A stretch of 64,000 nucleotides of DNA. Origin: Rhodomicrobium sp. R_RK_3 (lineage in GTDB: Bacteria; Pseudomonadota; Alphaproteobacteria; Rhizobiales; Rhodomicrobiaceae). The DNA lies in NCBI RefSeq assembly GCF_002198715.1, contig NZ_MWLK01000036.1, positions 218,402 to 282,401 of the forward strand, given 5' to 3'. The notes below the pieces were generated by a model. That model was given only the letters and a program-made list of their open reading frames with translations, was not told the DNA's origin and did not search any database. Positions 36,568 through 47,738 of this stretch are shown here, in pieces. The position numbers were made by a program, and so were the translations under genes. The first letter of the stretch is position 1. Each line of letters opens with the position of its first letter.

Positions 36568-37011
36568 ATGCTACAATATGTTGCGCTGGCGGCGATCGCC
36601 GGCTTCTTCCTGCCGCTGCAGGGGCTGCTGAACGCGCGCGCCAGCGTCGTGCTCGGCGGTCCGCTGATCGGCACGCTGATCAATTTCGTCGGCGGCACGA
36701 TCATGCTGGTGGTGCTGCTGCTGTTCACCCGCACGCCATGGCCGACCTCGGCGCAATTCGGCCAGATGCCGACGCTCGCCTGGTTCATGGGCCTCGCCGG
36801 CGTCTTCTTCGTCGGACAGGCGGCGGTGACGATGCCCAAGCTCGGCGCGGCGGCGATGATCGCCGTGGTGGTCGCCTCGCAGATGTTCGCCTCGATCCTC
36901 TTCGACCATTTCGGCATCCTGCAGCCGCCCCACCCAGTGACGCTGCAGAAGATCGCAGGCGCGATCCTGCTGCTGGCCGGCGTGTGGCTGATCCTGCGGC
37001 CGGGGCAGTGA
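36568..37011 (+). CDS. DMT-superfamily small transporter (YdcZ/DUF606 type)
   Basis: 147 residues with five transmembrane helices and the family sequence PLQGLLNARASVVLGGPLIGTLINFVGGT. This half-size DMT protein (a single five-helix unit) normally acts as a homodimer or with a paired partner; the partner is not seen here. GGAGAG precedes the start. It follows the methyltransferase gene by 12 bp. Substrate unknown. Confidence 0.85.
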   Translation: MLQYVALAAIAGFFLPLQGLLNARASVVLGGPLIGTLINFVGGTIMLVVLLLFTRTPWPTSAQFGQMPTLAWFMGLAGVFFVGQAAVTMPKLGAAAMIAVVVASQMFASILFDHFGILQPPHPVTLQKIAGAILLLAGVWLILRPGQ

Positions 37012-37066
37012 GGCGCGGCGGGTAGAGGCGGTGCGGATGTGACTGGCCTCGGCTTGCATCCCTCCC

Positions 37067-37175
37067 GTCGTCCCGGGCGGCCGTCAGGCCGGACCGGGAC
37101 CCAATCATATTTCCGCTATTGCTGCGGCAAGTGGCGAGGCGAGTAGGCCCCGGCTCTGGCGGCGGGGGCGACGGA
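37067..37175 (+). repeat. Interspersed ~110-bp palindromic repeat, copy B
   Basis: Same blocks as copy A in the same orientation: CGTCGTCCCGGGCGGCCGTC, AGGCCGGACCGGGACCCAAT, TTCCGC, GCTGCGGCAAGTGGCGAGGC, CCCGGCTCTGGCGGC and GGGGCGACGGAAT. It is followed (~37225-37315) by a CTCTCCC/GGGAGGG-rich palindromic stretch related to the second repeat family. Together they fill the 309-bp spacer between the transporter gene and convergent acnA. Confidence 0.8.
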
Positions 37176-37320
37176 ATTAGAGTCGCGACGTTTGCAGAGG
37201 GTCTCTAAGGGAAGAAAGCTAAGGGGAGGGTTCGTGCCTCTCTGATAGGCAACACCCCCTCTCCCGAATTCTGACGCGCGCCGCCCTCCCACCACGGAAG
37301 AGGGGCGGAGCGCGTAGTCC

Positions 37321-40077
<2,757 letters not shown>

Positions 40078-40194
40078 GGAAGCGCCTCCAGGTCAGTGCG
40101 CGGACAACCGGGGAGCGCCCCGCTGGTCTCCAAGGTCTCAGTGTCATATAGAGTTGGCAGCGCGATTCAGCTATATACATGAACGTTTTCTCAC

Positions 40195-40839
40195 ATGATA
40201 ACGCATCCCGCCATACGACTCATCGTCAATGATCTTTCGGCGGCACGCGGGGCTCGGCGGATTTTCCGTGGCCTCAGCCTGGACGTCGGCGCCGGCGAAG
40301 CGCTGACGCTTACCGGGCCGAACGGCGTCGGCAAGACCACGCTCTTACGGACGCTGGCCGGGTTCATCCCGGCGGCGGAGGGAAGCGTGGCGCTGTCCGG
40401 CGGCGACGCGGAGAAAAGCGTTGGCGAACAGGCCCATTATATCGGCCACCTGAACGGCATCAAGCCGTCGCTCAGCGTATTGGAGAACCTGGAGTTCTTT
40501 GCCGAATTCTTGGGCGGCGCGCCGGATGCCGCTTTGGCGGTCGCGGATCGCCTGGGGCTTGGCGCGCTGGAGGATGTGCCCGCCGCCTATCTCTCGGCGG
40601 GGCAGAAGCGGCGGCTTGGGCTGGCGCGGCTGATCTGCGCGGCGCGGCCGCTCTGGCTGCTCGACGAGCCCGCCGTCTCGCTGGACGCCGCATCGCAGGC
40701 ATTGCTCGGCGGCATGGTGGCGGAGCATCTGGCGGGCGGCGGCATCGTCATCGCCGCGACGCACACGCCGCTCGGCTGGGTGGAGAGCCGCAGCCTCGAT
40801 CTTGGCCAGATGGCCGATGCCGCTCCGGCGGCCGCATGA
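40195..40839 (+). CDS. ccmA: Cytochrome c maturation ATP-binding protein CcmA
   Basis: 214 residues. ATPase of the CcmABCD complex that releases haem-loaded CcmE. Walker A TGPNGVGKTTLLRTLAG (residues ~41-57), signature YLSAGQKRRLGLARL, Walker B LWLLDEPAVSLD, switch His in AATHTPL. It overlaps ccmB by 4 bp (ATGA). Start at ATG 40195, divergent from acnA across 117 bp. Confidence 0.95.
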   Translation: MITHPAIRLIVNDLSAARGARRIFRGLSLDVGAGEALTLTGPNGVGKTTLLRTLAGFIPAAEGSVALSGGDAEKSVGEQAHYIGHLNGIKPSLSVLENLEFFAEFLGGAPDAALAVADRLGLGALEDVPAAYLSAGQKRRLGLARLICAARPLWLLDEPAVSLDAASQALLGGMVAEHLAGGGIVIAATHTPLGWVESRSLDLGQMADAAPAAA

Positions 40840-41507
40840 TGGGGCCGTTCCTCGCGCTCATCCGCCGCGACCTGCGCATCGCCCATCGCCAAGGCGGCGC
40901 GCTGGCGACCGCGCTCGGCTTCTATCTGGTCATCGTCGCGACCTTGCCGCTGGGCCTCGGGCCGGACCTCAATCTGCTGAGCCGCATCGCGCCGGGCGTG
41001 TTGTGGGTCGCGTTGCTGCTGTCATCGCTGCTCGCCGCCGACCGCATGTTCAACGACGATTACGAGGACGGCTCGCTCGAGGTGATCGCGCTCGGGCCGC
41101 TGCCGCTGGAACTGGTCGCCTTCGGCAAGGCCATCGCGCATTGGCTGAGCGTCGGCCTGCCGCTGGTGCTGCTCGCGCCGCTGCTGGCGCTATTGCTAAA
41201 TATGGACGGCCGCGCCTATGTCCCGCTGATGCTGACGCTGCTCGCTGGCACGCCCGCCGTCAGCTTCCTAGCGGGCATCGGCGCCGCGCTGACGCTTGGG
41301 ATGCGCAAGGGCGGGTTGCTGGTGCCCTTGCTGATCCTGCCGCTCTACGTGCCGATATTGATTTTCGGCGTCTCGGCAATTGACGCTGTCGTGACGGGGC
41401 CGGGCAGCTTCACCGCGCCGTTCTCGATCCTTTGCGCATTGACGCTGGCCTCGGCGGTACTGACCCCGCTCGCGACGGCGGCGGCGTTGCGGCTGAATTT
41501 GTCTTAA
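40836..41507 (+). CDS. ccmB: Cytochrome c maturation permease CcmB
   Basis: 223 residues with six transmembrane helices and the conserved EDGSLEVIALGPLPLELVAFGK cytoplasmic loop (residues ~70-92), characteristic of CcmB. It forms the channel-like partner of CcmA. Translationally coupled to ccmA. The next gene on the same strand that belongs to the pathway (ccmC) begins 557 bp later, after an inserted reverse-strand VOC gene. Confidence 0.95.
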   Translation: MMGPFLALIRRDLRIAHRQGGALATALGFYLVIVATLPLGLGPDLNLLSRIAPGVLWVALLLSSLLAADRMFNDDYEDGSLEVIALGPLPLELVAFGKAIAHWLSVGLPLVLLAPLLALLLNMDGRAYVPLMLTLLAGTPAVSFLAGIGAALTLGMRKGGLLVPLLILPLYVPILIFGVSAIDAVVTGPGSFTAPFSILCALTLASAVLTPLATAAALRLNLS

Positions 41508-41519
41508 GATCGCGGCGCT

Positions 41520-41909
41520 TTATTCCCGCAGCCCGGCCTCGACATTATTTCCGTCCGGATCGATCACATAGGCGGCGTAATATCCCGCCTCGCCGCGCGG
41601 TCCGGGGGCGCCATTGTCCTTGCCGCCGGCGTCGAGTGCCGCCGCATGGAAGGCATTGACCGCCTCCCGGCTGTCGGCCTGAAAGCATAGATGCATCGGG
41701 CTCGCCGAAACCTGATGCGAGGCCGCCCAGAAATTGGGCCTCGCCGTCCCGATCCAGATGAATGGCATTGGCGTCCGGGCATCGCGCGCGACTAGAAATG
41801 ATTGCTCGCCATTCCCGATCACCGCCAGCCTCAGCGCTCCGGCGCATGCCGTGTAAAAGCGCCGCGCCTTTGCCAGATCCTTCACCGCAAAGCCGATATG
41901 ATCGAACAT
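41520..41909 (-). CDS. VOC/glyoxalase-family protein
   Basis: 129 residues, one vicinal-oxygen-chelate module: MFDHIGFAVKDLAKARRFYTACAGAL, then SASPMHLCFQADSREAVNAFHAAALDAGGKDNG and YYAAYVIDPDGNNVEAG with the C-terminal metal-ligand Glu. The metal ligands H4 and E124 (approximate) are present, so it may be an active lyase or dioxygenase, or a resistance-type protein; substrate unknown. It sits on the opposite strand inside the ccm region, separating ccmAB from ccmCDG. Confidence 0.85.
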   Translation of the reverse strand: MFDHIGFAVKDLAKARRFYTACAGALRLAVIGNGEQSFLVARDARTPMPFIWIGTARPNFWAASHQVSASPMHLCFQADSREAVNAFHAAALDAGGKDNGAPGPRGEAGYYAAYVIDPDGNNVEAGLRE

Positions 41910-42064
41910 GTCTGTCTCCTCGCGTTTTCCGATCAGGGTTAACGCTGTTTAGCGAAAAAATGCTCCGCGCCACTCGCGAGTCGTCAGTCATCATGGAAAT
42001 GCCATGCGGCCTGGGGGCCGTCCGGCTTGCAAACTCTCGCCGTATTGCGCAAATATGTTTGGCC

Positions 42065-42817
42065 ATGCTCAGTTTCGCGACGCTCGCCAATCCCAGCTTT
42101 TTCATGCGGCTCACCGACCGCGTCCTGCCATGGCTCGCAGGCGTCTGGATCTTGCTGCTCGCGGCCGGACTCTACATGTCCTTCTTCGTCGCCCCAGCGG
42201 ACTACCAGCAGGGCGAGACCGTGCGCATCATGTTCATCCATGTGCCCTTCGCCTGGCTGGCGATGTTCTGCTACATGATCATCGCCGTCTCGTCGATCGG
42301 CTCGCTGATCTGGCGCCACCCGCTCGCCGATGTCTCCGCCAAGGCCGCCGCCCCGATCGGCGCCGCCTTCACTCTGCTCGCGCTCGTCACCGGCAGCTTG
42401 TGGGGGAAGCCGATGTGGGGCGCCTATTGGGTCTGGGACGCGCGGCTGACTTCGGTACTGGTGCTCTTCTTCCTCTATCTCGGCCTGATCGCGCTGTGGG
42501 AGTCCATCGAGGACCCGTCCAGGGCCGGGCGCGCCGCCGCCATCCTCGCCATTGTCGGCGTCGTCAATATTCCGATCATCAAATTCTCGGTCGATTGGTG
42601 GAACACGCTGCACCAGCCCGCGAGCGTCATGCGCGCCGGAGGCCCGACCATTCATCCGACCATTCTCTGGCCGCTGCTGGTTATGGCGGTTGCCTTCAGC
42701 CTGATGTTTCTCTGGCTGCATTTGAAGGCGATGCGCGCAGAAATTCTGCGGCGGCGCGTCGAGACGATGATGATGACCCGCGTCAGCAGCGCGGTGGCAC
42801 TCAAAGCCGCCGAATAG
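42065..42817 (+). CDS. ccmC: Haem-handling protein CcmC
   Basis: 250 residues from the ATG at 42065, chosen because the protein then has the usual CcmC start (MLSFATLANPSFF); the open frame extends further upstream without similarity. Six transmembrane helices. The tryptophan-rich WGKPMWGAYWVWDARLTS periplasmic motif and the flanking His residues (HVPFAW and the later WWNTLHQPAS) bind haem and transfer it to CcmE. Followed by ccmD after 8 bp. Confidence 0.95.
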   Translation: MLSFATLANPSFFMRLTDRVLPWLAGVWILLLAAGLYMSFFVAPADYQQGETVRIMFIHVPFAWLAMFCYMIIAVSSIGSLIWRHPLADVSAKAAAPIGAAFTLLALVTGSLWGKPMWGAYWVWDARLTSVLVLFFLYLGLIALWESIEDPSRAGRAAAILAIVGVVNIPIIKFSVDWWNTLHQPASVMRAGGPTIHPTILWPLLVMAVAFSLMFLWLHLKAMRAEILRRRVETMMMTRVSSAVALKAAE

Positions 42818-42825
42818 GAGGTTTT

Positions 42826-43005
42826 ATGGATATGGGACCGCACGCGACTTTCATCTGGACCGCCTATGGCCTCAGCGCCACCGTGGTCAGCGCGCTGATC
42901 TTGCGGGCGATGCTCGACGAGCGGCGCCAGCGGCGGGCGTTGGCCCGGCTTGAAGCGCAGGGCATCCGGCGGCGCTCGGACGTCGCCCAAGAGCGGCGCG
43001 GATGA
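42826..43005 (+). CDS. ccmD: Cytochrome c maturation small membrane protein CcmD
   Basis: 59 residues: an N-terminal transmembrane helix (ATFIWTAYGLSATVVSALIL) with the Gly/Pro-His-rich start, then a basic cytoplasmic tail (DERRQRRALARLEAQG), exactly the CcmD pattern. A strong AGGAGG lies 4 nt before the ATG. It overlaps ccmG by 4 bp. CcmD is needed to release holo-CcmE from CcmABC. Confidence 0.9.
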   Translation: MDMGPHATFIWTAYGLSATVVSALILRAMLDERRQRRALARLEAQGIRRRSDVAQERRG

Positions 43006-43592
43006 GCATCGAGCTTCCCGCGCAGCGCAGGTTCAGAGGCGGCTATCTGCTGCCTCTCGCCATTTTCGCGATCATGGCAGTGCTGTTCTACGCCGCCTTG
43101 CATTCGGGCGATCCGTCGCGCCTTCCCTCGGCCCTGATCGGCAAGCCGGTGCCGCAATTCTCCCTGCCGCCGATCGAGAATGTCGCCGATACCGGCAAAG
43201 CCACCCCCGGCTTCGCCACCGCCGACCTGGCCAATGGCGAGGTCAGCGTGGTGACGGTCTGGGCTTCCTGGTGCGCCCCTTGCGTCGAGGAAAATCCGAA
43301 CCTGATCGCGCTGAAAGCGCAAGGGATGCGGCTGATCGGCATCAACTATAAGGACGACCCGGCGGCGGCGCGGCGCTTCCTGACGCGCTACGGCAACCCG
43401 TTCGACGCCATCGGGGCCGACACGACCGGCCGCGTCGCCATCGACTGGGGCGTCTACGGCGTCCCCGAGACTTATGTCGTCGACGGTCGTGGCCAGATCG
43501 TCCACAAGGTGGTCGGCCCGCTCGGCGCGGAGGTCATCAAATCCCAATTGCTCCCCGCCGTCGCCAAGGCGAAGGCGGACGCAAAGGGATGA
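43002..43592 (+). CDS. ccmG: Cytochrome c maturation thiol-disulfide protein CcmG/DsbE
   Basis: 196 residues. One N-terminal transmembrane anchor (LLPLAIFAIMAVLFYAAL, ~15-33) and a periplasmic thioredoxin fold with VTVWASWCAPCVEENP (reducing C-x-x-C) and the GVYGVPETYVVDG cis-Pro loop. It keeps apocytochrome haem-binding cysteines reduced. Last gene of the ccmCDG group; ccmE, ccmF and ccmH are not in this window. Confidence 0.95.
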   Translation: MSIELPAQRRFRGGYLLPLAIFAIMAVLFYAALHSGDPSRLPSALIGKPVPQFSLPPIENVADTGKATPGFATADLANGEVSVVTVWASWCAPCVEENPNLIALKAQGMRLIGINYKDDPAAARRFLTRYGNPFDAIGADTTGRVAIDWGVYGVPETYVVDGRGQIVHKVVGPLGAEVIKSQLLPAVAKAKADAKG

Positions 43593-43620
43593 AGACCGAG
43601 TGAGGCTCTGCCGAGATCGC

Positions 43621-43785
43621 TCAGCCGAGTTCTTGCGCGAGTCCGATGAAAAGCCTTTCAGGCCCTTCGATATCGCAGAGCCGGTAGGCATCCTTGTATT
43701 GTACGGCCTCGCCGAAGAGCTGCGCGCACTTTCCTTGCGGAACCGTTCGAGCGTCGCCGTGCCGTTCGGAGCTCCCGCGAAGCCA
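43621..43785 (-). pseudogene. Possible gene remnant between ccmG and glnA
   Basis: On the minus strand one frame reads CAQLFGEAVQYKDAYRLCDI and continues to FIGLAQELG before a stop, with normal coding-type codon use, but there is no start codon in frame before the glnA terminator. Just upstream, another frame (ATLERFRKE) looks like its continuation, suggesting a frameshifted fragment. I do not recognise the parent protein. Confidence 0.2.
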
Positions 43786-43789
43786 GCGA

Positions 43790-43817
43790 AAATAAAAGGG
43801 CGGCCCGAAGGCCGCCC
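43790..43817 (-). terminator. Intrinsic terminator of glnA
   Basis: Read on the minus strand: GGGCGGCC, TTCG loop, GGCCGCCC, followed by TTTTATTTT. A classical Rho-independent terminator 23 bp after the glnA stop. Confidence 0.88.
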
Positions 43818-43839
43818 AGTCTGTCTGCGTTAAGGAAAA

Positions 43840-45249
43840 CTACGCGCTGTAATACATGTCGAATTCGATCGGGTGCGGCATCATCCGGTAGCGATCGGCC
43901 TCTTCCTTCTTCAGGTCGATATAGGCGCCGATCTGGTCGTTGGTGAACACGCCGCCCTTGGTCAGATATTCGTGGTCGGCCTCAAGGCTCTCCAGCGCCT
44001 CGGTCAGCGAACCGCAAACGGTCGGGATGTTCTTCAGCTCTTCCGGCGGCAGATCGTACAGGTTCTTGTCGATCGCCTCGCCCGGATGGATGCGGCTGGT
44101 GATGCCGTCGAGGCCGGCCATCAGCATCGCGGCGAAAGCCAGATAGGGATTGGCGGTCGGATCGGGGAAGCGGACTTCCACGCGCTTGGCCTTCGGGCTC
44201 GACACGACCGGGATGCGGCAGGACGCCGAACGGTTGCGCGAGGAATAGGCGCGCAGCACCGGCGCCTCATAGCCCGGCACCAGACGCTTGTAAGAGTTGG
44301 TGGTCGGGTTGGTGAAGGCGTTGATCGACTTGGCATGCTTCAGGATGCCGCCGATATAGAACAGGCAGGTCTCGGACAGGTCGGCATAGAGATTGCCGGC
44401 GAAAACCGGGCTGTCGCCCTTCCAGATCGACTGATGGCAATGCATGCCCGAGCCGTTGTCGCCGAACACCGGCTTCGGCATGAAGGTGGCCGTCTTGCCG
44501 TAGTTCTGCGCGACCATATGCACGACGTACTTATAGATCTGCATATTGTCGGCCATGCGGGTCATCGGGCCGAACTTGACGCCGAGTTCGTGCTGGGCCG
44601 AGGCCACTTCATGGTGATGCTTCTCGGTGTGCACGCCCATCTCGGACATGACGGAGAGCATCTCGGAGCGGATGTCCTGGGCGCTGTCGATCGGCGGGAC
44701 GGGGAAGTAGCCGCCCTTGGTGCGCGGGCGGTGGCCCAGGTTGCCCATCTCATATTCGGTGCCGGTATTGGTCGGCAGTTCCGAAGAATCGAGGCGGAAG
44801 CCGCAATTATACGGATCGGACGAGAAGCGCACGTCGTCGAAGATGAAGAATTCGGCTTCCGGGCCGAAGAAGATCTTGTCGCCGATGCCGGTCTCTTTCA
44901 GATAGGCTTCGGCCTTGCGGGCGATGCCGCGCGGATCGCGCTCATAGCGCTCGCCGGTCAGGGGCTCGAGAATATCGCAGAAGATCGCCATGGTGGACTG
45001 GGCGAAGAAAGGGTCCATATGGGCGGTTTCGGTGTCGGGCATCAAGGTCATGTCGGACTCGTTGATGGCCTTCCAGCCGGCGATCGAGGAGCCGTCGAAC
45101 ATGATGCCTTCGGCGAAGGCGCCTTCGTCCATCTCGGCGGCTTCCATCGTCACGTGCTGCATCTTGCCGCGCGGATCGGTGAAGCGCAGATCGACGAATT
45201 TGACGTCCTGATCCTTAATCTTCTGAATGATTTCTGTAGCGCTAGTCAT
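43840..45249 (-). CDS. glnA: Glutamine synthetase, type I
   Basis: 469 residues, GSI-beta type. The ATP-grasp and ammonium sites are seen in [24 protein letters not shown], and [17 protein letters not shown]. The adenylylation site is Tyr in [10 protein letters not shown], so GlnE control is expected. GAGGGA lies 5 nt before the ATG. It lies 149 bp downstream of glnB on the same strand; the spacer contains a small hairpin and a repeated TAGCTGAAG word, and may hold an additional promoter. Confidence 0.98.
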   Translation of the reverse strand: MTSATEIIQKIKDQDVKFVDLRFTDPRGKMQHVTMEAAEMDEGAFAEGIMFDGSSIAGWKAINESDMTLMPDTETAHMDPFFAQSTMAIFCDILEPLTGERYERDPRGIARKAEAYLKETGIGDKIFFGPEAEFFIFDDVRFSSDPYNCGFRLDSSELPTNTGTEYEMGNLGHRPRTKGGYFPVPPIDSAQDIRSEMLSVMSEMGVHTEKHHHEVASAQHELGVKFGPMTRMADNMQIYKYVVHMVAQNYGKTATFMPKPVFGDNGSGMHCHQSIWKGDSPVFAGNLYADLSETCLFYIGGILKHAKSINAFTNPTTNSYKRLVPGYEAPVLRAYSSRNRSASCRIPVVSSPKAKRVEVRFPDPTANPYLAFAAMLMAGLDGITSRIHPGEAIDKNLYDLPPEELKNIPTVCGSLTEALESLEADHEYLTKGGVFTNDQIGAYIDLKKEEADRYRMMPHPIEFDMYYSA

Positions 45250-45398
45250 TATCGTCCCTCGTACACAGTTTTCTTGTCAGTTTAGCTCAAAACTTCAGCT
45301 AGATGTCCCAATCCGCCAAATGCGGATGACACGAAAACCTCGTCCGTTTAACGTGCTCTCGCGATGGTCTCTTGAGCTTCAGCTAGGACTTAGGTTGA

Positions 45399-45809
<411 letters not shown>

Positions 45810-45939
45810 TCAGCAATGGGGCCGAATGCCGGATTCTCCAGCGCGGCACGCGGGCGGCCAAGCCACAATGTGTGAGCAAGAGGCAAAAAGATGCTTAATT
45901 GTTGGGCGAAAACCTAAAAAATAGGCAATCGCGGGGTTG

Positions 45940-45956
45940 TGCGCTAAATCACCGCA
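45940..45956. promoter_or_regulatory. Candidate NtrC-binding site upstream of glnB
   Basis: TGCGCTAAATCACCGCA keeps the TGC-N11-GCA symmetry of NtrC sites and the A/T-rich centre, and lies ~140 bp upstream of the sigma-54 promoter, a normal enhancer distance. It is imperfect at several inner positions. Confidence 0.45.
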
Positions 45957-46096
45957 CACGCCATTGTCGCCACAAACCAACACGGAATCGGAAACGAACT
46001 TCGTCCAAGCATTTTCTACACCTCGCCGTAAATTTCAGCTAAATTGCCCCCCGATACCTCTCCTGACGGCGCGCATTAGCAATCGGTAGGCACTCC

Positions 46097-47590
46097 TTGC
46101 TCGAACTTCTTACTGCGGACGAGATGAGCCGCGCTGAACAGATTACGATGGCCAGCGGCACGCCGAGCCTGACCTTGATGGAAGCTGCGGGCCGGGGCGT
46201 CACCGAGGAGGTCGTCCGGCGTTTTCCCAGAGGCAGCAAGGTGATCGTGCTGTGCGGGCCGGGCAAGAATGGCGGCGACGGTTTCGTGTGCGCGCGCAAC
46301 CTGCGCGAGCGGGGCTATCAGGTCCGGGTGGCGCTGTTCTGCAAGCTCGACGAGCTGGGGCCGGACGCCAAGGAGATGGCGCGGCGGTGGGACGAGACCA
46401 TCGAGCCGATGACCGCGCGCTCCCTCGAAGGCTCCGAAGTCATTGTCGACGCCGTCTGGGGCTCCGGTCTGAAAGGGCCGGTAAACGGCATCGTCGGCCA
46501 GTTGATCGAGCAGGCGACCGAGCGCGAAATGCCTGTCGTCGCCGTCGATGTACCGACCGGCATCGATCTCACCTACGGCAATGTGCATGGGGTCGCGTTC
46601 AAGGCGGTCTCCACCGTCACGTTCTTCCGCCGCAAGACCGGCCATGTGCTGCTACCGGGCAAGCGCTATTGCGGCGATGTGCGGGCCATCGACATTGGCA
46701 TCCCGAATGCGGTTCTCGCCGAAATCGTGCCGCAAACCTTTCTCAATGAGCCCGATTTTTGGCTGCGCTACTTCCCGCGCCTGAAGAGCGACGGGCATAA
46801 ATATGATCGCGGCCACGCCGTGGTGGTCTCCGGTCCGATGGAGAGCACGGGCGCGGCGCGGCTGGCGGCGCGGGCCTCGCTCCGGGTGGGTGCCGGGCTG
46901 GTATCGGTCGCGACCTCGAAGGCGGCTTTCTACATCAACGCGGCGCAACTCACCTCGATCATGGTCTCGGCCTTCGAGGGCGCCGGCGGGCTGGCGGAAA
47001 TCCTGCATAGCGATCCGCGCCGCAACGCCGTGCTGATCGGCCCCGGCGCCGGGGCGACGCCCGAGACGCGCGAGAATGTGGCCGCCGTGCTGTCCAGCGA
47101 CGCGACCACGGTGATCGACGCGGAGGGCCTGACAGCGTTCAGCGACAATCCGCAAGAGCTGTTCGGCCTGATCCAGCAGCGCACCGCCCCGACCATCCTG
47201 ACGCCTCACAAGGGCGAGTTCGACCGGATCTTCCCCGAGCTCGGCAATGCGGAGTCGAAACTGGAGCAGGCCAAGCGCGCCGCCGAGATTTCCGGCGCCG
47301 TGGTGGTGTTCAAGGGCCCGGACACGGTGGTTTCCGCCCCGGATGGGCTTTCCGCCATCTCCGAGAATTCGCCGCCCTGGCTCGCGACCGCCGGCACCGG
47401 CGACGTGCTGGCCGGGCTGATTGTCGGCCTGTGCGCACAGGGCATGTCGCCGCTGGATGCGGCGGTGGCGGGGGTGTGGATCCACTCCGATCTGGCGCGG
47501 ACTTACGGTCCCGGCCTGATCGCCGAAGACATGGCGGAAATGCTGCCCGCCCTGCTCCAGCGCATGAACAAGATGGCCAAACTGTTCTAG
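46097..47590 (+). CDS. nnr: Bifunctional NAD(P)H-hydrate epimerase / ADP-dependent dehydratase
   Basis: 497 residues. Repairs hydrated NAD(P)HX. The N-terminal YjeF epimerase domain is residues ~1-215 (LLTADEMSRAEQITMASG; CGPGKNGGDGFVCARNL; DVPTGID), and the C-terminal ribokinase-like dehydratase is ~225-495 (HKYDRGHAVVVSGP; IGPGAGATPETRE; GTGDVLAGLIVGLC). The start is a TTG at 46097; it gives the conserved N-terminus and lies 6 nt after GGTAGG, while the first in-frame ATG would remove conserved residues. Divergent from glnB. Confidence 0.93.
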   Translation: MLELLTADEMSRAEQITMASGTPSLTLMEAAGRGVTEEVVRRFPRGSKVIVLCGPGKNGGDGFVCARNLRERGYQVRVALFCKLDELGPDAKEMARRWDETIEPMTARSLEGSEVIVDAVWGSGLKGPVNGIVGQLIEQATEREMPVVAVDVPTGIDLTYGNVHGVAFKAVSTVTFFRRKTGHVLLPGKRYCGDVRAIDIGIPNAVLAEIVPQTFLNEPDFWLRYFPRLKSDGHKYDRGHAVVVSGPMESTGAARLAARASLRVGAGLVSVATSKAAFYINAAQLTSIMVSAFEGAGGLAEILHSDPRRNAVLIGPGAGATPETRENVAAVLSSDATTVIDAEGLTAFSDNPQELFGLIQQRTAPTILTPHKGEFDRIFPELGNAESKLEQAKRAAEISGAVVVFKGPDTVVSAPDGLSAISENSPPWLATAGTGDVLAGLIVGLCAQGMSPLDAAVAGVWIHSDLARTYGPGLIAEDMAEMLPALLQRMNKMAKLF

Positions 47591-47685
47591 CCTGCGGACT
47601 ACGTGAAAAGCGGCGGCCTCATCCGCCACGCGCGCCCGGTCTTCTCTGACGCGAGCTGCGATCTTCCGCTCCTGCCAGCCCAAGC

Positions 47686-47712
47686 AAAAGGCTGGCGCGG
47701 GGCCAGCCTTTT
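47686..47712. terminator. Bidirectional intrinsic terminator
   Basis: AAAAGGCTGGC (47686-47696) and GCCAGCCTTTT (47702-47712) are perfect reverse complements around GCGGG, giving A/T tails on both sides. It serves the convergent nnr gene and the minus-strand membrane protein gene. Confidence 0.8.
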
Positions 47713-47738
47713 CATCATCTCCGAAGGTTGCGGGCAAG

